Positions 57,840-64,000 of a DNA stretch of 64,000 nucleotides are shown one piece after another. Below the pieces are notes generated by a model that did no database searches, was not told where the DNA came from, and worked only from the letters and a program-made list of their open reading frames with translations. Made by a program: the position numbers and the translations under genes. Source of the DNA: Miscanthus floridulus (lineage: Eukaryota; Streptophyta; Magnoliopsida; Poales; Poaceae); assembly GCF_019320115.1 (NCBI RefSeq), contig NC_089595.1:113481162-113545161 (forward strand). The letters run 5' to 3'. Position 1 is the stretch's first letter; every line of letters begins with the position of its first letter.

Positions 57840-58200
57840 AGTGTCTTAACCATATGGATTTTTTAAGCTTACTTCATGCTTGTTTGGACACTACAAACTT
57901 CAACGTATTCTTAGGGTTTATCATAGCTCGATCTCCATAATCGCACAGAGGAGGTTCTCGAGTCATCTAACTGCGGCTAGGTGCTTCTCCTTAGCTGTCA
58001 TTAGCGGAGAAGTTAGGGGGAACCCACCGCTTGAAGTACTCATGTGGATGTCTTCCTCTAAACCAATCGTCGAAAAGAAGGTACCTAGGATCAAACTTGT
58101 CTGCACCGTCGATTCACTGAAAGAAAAAGTACCTCTCATGGTCCTACACAACGAGATTCCAATAAAATATTAGTAGCATACTTACACAAATAAAAAAAGG
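57840..58200. other. MULE interior without supported gene
   Basis: Open frames on both strands (57880-58173 plus, 58151-57963 minus) lack recognised motifs. They may be exon remnants. Confidence 0.35.
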
Positions 58201-58205
58201 ATAGT

Positions 58206-58449
58206 GGAAACAATTTCTTATATTAAAACGACTGCATGTGTAGAAGCAATGCGCCTGCTGTGTTTAGATGTTTCGATTGAAAAACATGGGCTGGGAAACC
58301 ACAGTCATAGTTAGGGACAGAGAGGTCAAGAGGAACGAAAGCATCTTTGCTAGACGCGTCGGGGTATAATTCACAAGGACGACATCGTTTTCGCCAAAAC
58401 TCCTCCCGAAACATTTCTTGCATCTAACAAAATGGATGTAATTTAACAA
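58206..58449 (-). pseudogene. Antisense GRF-type zinc-finger remnant in MULE
   Basis: Minus-strand frames contain LDLSVPNYDCGFPAHVFQSK, followed after a one-base shift by HCFYTCS. The arrangement C-G-x-P-A ... F-Y-x-C resembles the GRF zinc finger that grass MULEs often carry on the strand opposite their transposase. It is broken by the frameshift and no long frame surrounds it. Confidence 0.4.
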
Positions 58450-58919
58450 ACAACAATCAAAACATCACAAATAAATGTCAATACGAACCGTAACTACAAT
58501 ACAACCAATTTCGTTCTAAGAACCGAAAGCAATTAACATTAAACCTTAAACTAGGGTTTTCCATTTGATGTATAACAATGAACCCATAACATAACTACAT
58601 GCGTCTAGATTTGCTAGCTTTTTCACGTCTTGGCATCATCCTACGGTTGTATAATATATATATTAAGGGAAAGAATGAAACCCTAAGTAATGACGATTCT
58701 TAAGTTCAAAAATCCGACTAATATATATCGAATCGATGTAAAAAAATTAGAAGAGGAGCGAGGATACCTTACTCTCAAAGATCTACGAATCAAATCAAAG
58801 TTTTCAAGGTCCAATATACCGATTCGTGAGCTAGGGTGAAGTGAGGAGAGAAAAAACCCGAGAGGAAGGAGAAAGAAGAGAAAGAACGCTCGGACAGAAA
58901 AGTTGGGGCGGGGTTAAAA
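58450..58919. other. AT-rich MULE interior
   Basis: No gene is seen. Contains short runs of TATATATAT and a purine-rich GAGGAGAG stretch just before the right terminal repeat. Confidence 0.4.
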
Positions 58920-59310
58920 TGAAGGCTCGGCGCCAGTCACCCTGACGCCGAGCTCGATGCCAAGATCTACAGCGCCGAGCTCGACGCCAGGGTGACTAGC
59001 GTCGAGCTTCCTGCCATGTCACCTTCCACGCTCGCTTCGAGCCTAGGAGCTCAGCGTCAGGGACGCTGGCGTCGAGACGTGTGGTGTCGAGCTAAGAGTC
59101 CAGATTCACCCTGGCGTCGAGCTTCCTGCCATGTCACCTTCCACACTCGCTTCGAGCCTAGGAGCTCAGCATCAGGGACGCTGGCGTCGAGACGTGTGGT
59201 GTCGAGCTAAGAGTCCAGATTCTAAAATATTTCCTGTAGGAGTCTATTTGTGAAAAACTTAAAAAAAAAAAGTGGGCTAAAACGAAAAAATTCGGTCGTC
59301 CCGCGCCACA
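58920..59310 (-). repeat. Right terminal inverted repeat of the MULE block
   Basis: Inverted relative to 23300-23530 and 56530-56740 (GCTCGAAGCGAGTGTGGAAG on the minus strand). A 117-bp internal tandem duplication is visible: CGTCGAGCTTCCTGCCATGT occurs at about 59000 and 59117. The outer edge reads GTGAAAAACTTAAAAAAA. Confidence 0.7.
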
Positions 59311-59717
59311 CGTCATCCGCGGCGAAATTTCACGGGCTGACTACTCAGTGGGCGACGACCTGACCGGCTCTGCTCTGCCTGCTCACCTCACCTCACCGCA
59401 CTCTCCCGGCGCGGGCCGGCGGGGACGGCGACCGCACGGCGAATAAAAAAAAAAAAACCAGCGGCGCCACGTCCCCCTCCTCCTCCTCCTCTCTCTCCGC
59501 ATCTCACCCTCACCTCCCAATAAGAGAGGGCCCTCGGCTTCCCCCTCCCTCCCCTCCTGCGCTCCAGCTCCCCTCCATCCTCGGCCAAAAATCTGCGGCG
59601 AGCTCCGATCCGATCCGACTACTCCCCACGCCGCAGAGGCCGTGCGAGCTGATCGCGCGGCGGTCGAGGATAGGAGAGACGTATCCCTCCGCCCGCTCCC
59701 GCCGGACCGATCGACCC

Positions 59718-61997
59718 ATGGACTCAGAGCACTGGATCTCGCGCCTGGCCGCCGCGAAGCGCTTCTACGCGGCGCAGCTCGGCCACAGCGGTGCGGCGAC
59801 CGCGCTCCCTCCCGTCCCGTGTTCCGTTCCGCTGCGTTTGCCTTCGTGGTGGGAGGTGTTTCTGATCGCTTCACCCTCGGCTTGCTTTTGCGGGCGCAGA
59901 TCGGGCGGGGATGGAGGAGCTGGACATGGACGAGGAGGTCAGGCCCGAGTTCGCCTGCCCCTACTGCTACGAGGACCACGACGTCGGATCCCTCTGCGCG
60001 CACCTCGAGGAGGAGCACCCGTTCGAACCCCAAGCCGCGGTGAGTGCCCCACACCGGGTGCCTTAATCTGATGCGTTTTGCCTCCTATGGATGGCTAGAG
60101 AGGATCGAACAATTTTTGCTTGGTTGACCTGGATGGCTAGAGAGGACCGAACAATTTTGTGCTTGGTTGACCCGGGGAGTGGGGACTGACCTCATGATGC
60201 TAGTCGCGTAGGGGCGGATGCTTGATTATATGGGTTAAATACCTTGTTCTGATGGAATTTGGAACTATCAGCTCGTTTGCGTTGACTTGAAGAACGAGAT
60301 TTTTTTTTGGGAGATCTATGGACACGAGAAGTATTAGAAAGATTGTATAATTTGATACTTACATTATCCTTTTAGTCTGACTAAATGAAACTAGAGTTTT
60401 GGGATATGAATATATGACCACTTAGAGCTATTGCCATCGGTAGCTCTTCTCGTAGATGCAAAATGATAGCTAATGTATCATTCGTCAGTGTTATAAGCCT
60501 GTGGCTTGAGTGTTTGCTAACATACAACCATGGACTGAGGTCTGCTACAAAAAGGCTTAGCTTACAAATATGCATTTGGAGAAGAAAGGTTTCAAGTTTG
60601 ATCCCAAGAACGAACATCACTGCCTTTGTACTAGTGAACTGCAACAACAGCTTTGGAAGGAACACAATAACTCAGTATCAGGGGTAGAACTTCTAGCTTA
60701 TCCTAAGTTGTAGATTTAAGAGCTCTTAGTTGTCTCCAATGTTACAGGATCTGCTGCGTGTCGATTTGAGGACCCCTTCTCTTTGCCTCAGTTGAATTGA
60801 TCTTTTATTTATCTGTTCTCCCCCAAAAATATTGTGTAAGCTATAGCCTATAGCATGGATGAAACTCACCTTAATGATGTTGCTTTTTTGACGTAATAAT
60901 GATTCATTTTGCTGGTCGCTTCTTGCCCTGATTTTTGCACTGCCCATTTCAGGCTTGCCCTGTTTGCTCTGAGATGGTTACGAAGGATATGGTTAACCAT
61001 ATTACTATGCAACATGGATATTTATTCAAGGTATCCTCACATTGTGGACATGTAAATTCATGGTTCTTGAGCTCACCAATTCATGCATAAAAATGTAGCT
61101 GGTCAATTTACAAAGTTATTTTTCCCTGAAACTCATTCACCTTCTGACCTCCTGCAGAATCGTCGCCGGTTGCGCAGATTCATTATTCCAGGCAGCCAAG
61201 CCCTTTCTTTACTGAGCCGAGATCTACGGGAAGCCCATTTGCAGGTGCTTCTAGGAGGCGGACATAGGTCAAGCAACAATAACAGCACCACAAATATTTC
61301 AGCTGATCCTCTCCTGTCATCATTCGGCCTTAGCTTCCCTACATCAGATGCAGAGCAAACATCCAAATCGACTATTTCCATTCCTGATGATGCTACGATG
61401 GTAAAAGAAACACCTACTCAGGCACGGAAGTTAAGGTATATTTTATACACATCCATGCTAAAATGAAACACTAGTATTGATATATTCAAGTTGATAGGCT
61501 TACAACCACATTATTTTTCACCCAATCACGCGAACATCATAATCTTCAGGTTACTTTCTGGACTAGTTCAGAGTCTAGCTGAATGGTCTTGTGTGACAGG
61601 GAAATCTTATGTGGCCATGCAAATCTGAGCCAGTAGTCTTCTAGATAGCTCATTTTTGTTTTCCTTTGATATATGCCTTTTATTGAACAATAATAAGTCT
61701 TCCAGCCAGCAAATCGGTTTCATTGAAAAACGATAAGCAGTGTAGTAACAAACTTCTCACCGCCTTTTGCAACTTGCTATTTTGTAAATGCATGGATAAA
61801 ACAGGTTTTCCGTGCGATTAAATCCTACCCATCTGACAATTGATCGTACACCGTTCAATCATCCGCTGTTCTTTTTTTGGTGGCACAGTATCGATTCGTC
61901 CCTCACAAGTGAAGAAAGGGAGCAGAAACGGAAGCAAGCCAGCGTCAGAGCCACATTCGTGCAAGACCTGCTGCTCTCTACTCTATTCGGGGACTAA
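59718..61997 (+). CDS. Di19: Di19-type (drought-induced 19) zinc-finger protein, 5 exons
   Basis: Exons are 59718-59790, 59900-60039, 60953-61030, 61158-61435 and 61889-61997, all GT-AG with consistent phases, giving 225 residues, normal for the family. The start MDSEHWISRLAAAKRFYA is typical of Di19. Two C2H2-like zinc fingers follow: CPYCYEDHDVGSLCAHLEEEH (first at residues 44-64, quoted here in part only as CPYC...HLEEEH) and CPVCSEM...HITMQHG (from residue 73). A basic nuclear-localisation-like NRRRLRRF lies at 98-105. The C-terminal Di19 domain ends RATFVQDLLLSTLFGD. Di19 proteins are nuclear transcription regulators in drought, salt and light responses, some phosphorylated by calcium-dependent kinases. 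Which paralogue this is cannot be decided. Confidence 0.96.
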
Positions 61998-63286
61998 TAA
62001 ATCAGGGCGAGCTTAAGTTATCACTGCAAGTGTGCTTCCCGGTGCAGATCTGCAAAGACTAGCCTGCTCCACCCAACTTTGAATTCCTCGACGGAACATA
62101 CGCGCGCATCCGGGGTGCTAGCCTTCGTCCCCTCCAGTAAGGTGCAGAGTCGATGTGGGCATGATGTGTCTTCTAAGTTATTGTGAGCCGGTCTCTATCT
62201 ATCTTCAGTTCCTTCACAACTGACGATCAGCATGTGGTATGCATGCAAGTCGCGGTTGTGCGTGTACCTCTTCTGTGTCTGAACTCTGAAGCATTGGTTT
62301 GTTGTACCAACATAATAATAATGTTGCAACAGCGGATGGCTATGCATACACTGCAGTGTGTAGGAGCAATTAAACGAGTTCCGAAACTACAGCGCATGTC
62401 TATACACTGAACTGTATAGCGAGCATTTAACGAGTTCCGAAACTGTCTAGATTTGGATGTCGTTAGCCCATGTGCGCCAGACCGCCAGTGAAGTCTAAGA
62501 GCCTGACTGGCCTTATCGTAAACAGAAAGAGGATTCGATCGGTTTGCTGTGGTTGGCGGCACGACCGGCTGCCTCCCTTCAAAGAATGTTGAGCAGCGCC
62601 TGTTGTGAAAGAAAAAAAAAAACCGGACCGGTACTTGATCCAACCCACAGCATTCAGCGATGTGGATGTGTTTCCTCGGTCGCCGTAGGCCATGACGATG
62701 AGAGGGGTTGCAACGGCGTGCCGCGATGCAAGCCCAAGGGCGCAGGTATCAGCAGAGGCGGAAGGAGAGATTGGTCGGCAACCAATTATCATGACTCCAC
62801 AATTACCAAATAAAAATCCCAGTTCATAGAAGCTGCTGGAACCCGAGAGATCTCTCTTTAAGTTGTTCGATATTCCGTACTCATGATATCATCCACGCAA
62901 AACTCGCAATTCAATTGAATTTATTTCAAAATCAAGTCAATTGAACTTCACATCCATCTCTTTCTCACAACTCAAATTATCGTATCTTTCACATATGACA
63001 ATTCAACTGGCGTCTGAGCAGATGAACGAGCTCAACTCTTCATAAGAAAGTAGTAACAACCAACAAATTATCATATATTTTCATATTGCAAACGTGCGTG
63101 TGCAAGTCCACGGGTTACAAGCACATATGTCCATTAAAAGGTAGGACATATGCCAGCATCATTTAAACTAATCTAAACAGTCTTATTTCATCTCGATCCT
63201 CCAGCTAGAAAAAATAAGCTGGTGAGTATGTAATCCTGGCAGATAAAAAGATGCCAGAGGAAATACCTGAAGATTTCCAACGATAA
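61998..63286. other. Intergenic region after Di19
   Basis: Di19 3' UTR and spacer. No supported gene. A near-duplicate of a short sequence (CGAGTTCCGAAACT at 62376 and 62430) suggests a small local duplication. AT-rich after 62800. Confidence 0.45.
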
Positions 63287-63303
63287 TGAAGTACATAACG
63301 AGA

Positions 63304-63471
63304 AGGGCGGGCCTGGTGCAAACGGTAGAGTCTTACCGCCTGTGACCAGAAGGTCCCGAGTTCGAGTAGCAGTCTCCTCGCATTGCACAGGCGAGGGTAA
63401 GGCTTGCCACTGACACTCTTTCCCAAACCCCGCACAGAGCGGGAGCTCTCTGCACTGGGTACACCCTTTAG
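63304..63471 (+). mobile_element. Au-type SINE
   Basis: A tRNA-derived SINE with an A-box-like CCTGGTGCAAACGGTAGAG and B-box-like CCGAGTTCGAGTAG. The body CATTGCACAGGCGAGGGTAA and end GAGCTCTCTGCACTGGGTAC match the Au SINE family known from grasses. It is flanked by a target duplication TGAAGTACATAaCGAGA (63287-63303) / TGAAGTACATAcCGAGA (63472-63488), 17 bp with one mismatch. Confidence 0.9.
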
Positions 63472-63543
63472 TGAAGTACATACCGAGATATATCACACAA
63501 ACAACTCATGAGTAAGCGTGGCAGCTGCATTTGTCGTTCTTAA

Positions 63544-64000
63544 CTATCCAGACCATGCATGAGGAGCTACCCCATGGCTAACAGAGCTCAACCTATCATG
63601 CAGGTGGTTATATTCTGCAGGCTGGCCTGCAGCCACCATACGGAGTGCAAGGCCCTCAACTTGATCCTTTGAGTAACCCATCCGAGCAACCTTTTCAGCA
63701 ATGTCTACTGGATGGTTCTGCACTGACTGAGGGCCCAAGTGATGAAGCACCATGGGAGCACTGCAATGTGCTTGTTGATTAAGGACAGCAACAATAGTAG
63801 CAGGATTGCTGGAAGGGCTTCCATAAGCAGGGCTGTAGGTCTGTGCATTCCCTTGTACCGTGTATGATGCGACACCACATGGATTAACTTTGCTTGGCTG
63901 AGGTACAAATGAACCATTGCTGCGTGAATGAAGCTGCTGATGCTGCTCCGCCAACGGAACAGAAACCGTGTTGCTTTGTACATAAATAGGAGCAGTTTCA
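63544..64000 (-). CDS. DUF1421-type protein, C-terminal part (partial)
   Basis: The minus-strand frame is open from the window edge to TAG at 63544-63546, at least 151 codons; its start lies outside the window. It is rich in Gln, Ser and Pro (QQLHSRSNG, YSPAYGSPSSNPATI). It ends in a UBA-like helix pair, VDIAEKVARMGYSKDQVEGL ... LHDRL. This layout of a low-complexity body with a C-terminal EKVARMGY-type domain is typical of plant DUF1421 proteins, whose function is poorly known. The tail after that domain is short. The SINE lies 70-240 bp beyond the stop, likely in its 3' UTR. Confidence 0.75.
   Translation of the reverse strand, partial: ETAPIYVQSNTVSVPLAEQHQQLHSRSNGSFVPQPSKVNPCGVASYTVQGNAQTYSPAYGSPSSNPATIVAVLNQQAHCSAPMVLHHLGPQSVQNHPVDIAEKVARMGYSKDQVEGLALRMVAAGQPAEYNHLHDRLSSVSHGVAPHAWSG

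Larger units (their letters stand above)
23300..59310. mobile_element. Mutator-like (MULE) block, interrupted by nested Gypsy elements
   Basis: Long terminal inverted repeats occur at about 23300-23530 and 58920-59310. Both carry GACGCCAG and GCGCCGAGC modules and the phrase TTAAGTTTTTCACAAAT (variant) at their outer edges. Excluding the Gypsy element at 24211-56034, about 4 kb of MULE sequence remains. It consists of a left copy A (to about 56527) cut off where a second copy B begins with its own terminal repeat (56530-56740). B continues to the right end. I did not find a clean 9-bp target duplication, so outer limits are approximate. Confidence 0.6.

Noticed and set aside
63304..63380. tRNA gene suggested by A-box and B-box-like sequence
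   Set aside because: It has no cloverleaf or anticodon arm of proper length and matches a SINE with target duplication.

Overview
The window is plant nuclear DNA, most likely from a grass of the sorghum/Miscanthus/sugarcane group. This is an inference from the repeat families (Sirevirus-type Copia elements, TAT-lineage Gypsy elements, Mutator-like elements, Stowaway/Tourist MITEs, an Au-type SINE) and from three intron-containing or partial host genes with grass-like GC-rich first exons. Nothing prokaryotic is present.

Layout. 463-1605 is a reversed fragment of a Gypsy-type LTR ending in a roughly 30-bp GC-rich tandem array; a related fragment lies at 17712-18130. Between them is a reversed, truncated Copia/Sirevirus element (B, 1606-17706). 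It was split by a complete forward Sirevirus-type element (C, 2819-14078) flanked by a perfect GTTAG target duplication. C has an intact gag, no pol and a decayed second ORF.

18679-20723 is a three-exon type II DnaJ (Hsp40) gene with a three-box heat-shock element upstream. 20724-23300 is intergenic DNA rich in MITEs.

23300-59310 is a Mutator-like (MULE) block. It was split by a TAT-lineage Gypsy element (E, 24211-56034, target duplication CTCAG). E itself carries a reversed solo Sirevirus LTR (D, 28089-32102, duplication GAGAT) and a second, younger TAT element (G, 35458-47507, duplication AGCGT). G has lost protease, reverse transcriptase and RNase H, and its gag is fused to integrase. E and G both carry a multi-exon gene on the antisense strand between pol and the 3' LTR, with its own TATA-like box.

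59718-61997 is a five-exon Di19-type zinc-finger gene starting about 400 bp from the MULE end. An Au-type SINE sits at 63304-63471. The 3' end of a reverse-strand DUF1421-type gene runs off the right edge.

How it fits together: three host genes lie in a heavily layered transposon landscape. Target duplications give the order of events: B before C; the MULE before E; E before D and G. The elements' decay is dominated by C-to-T type changes, including an ORF whose six internal stops are all TAG. I found no wholly new system. The most unusual material is the conserved spliced antisense gene of E and G, the gag-integrase fusion of G, and the CGG/CCG palindromes of the Sirevirus LTRs, which extend into coding sequence.
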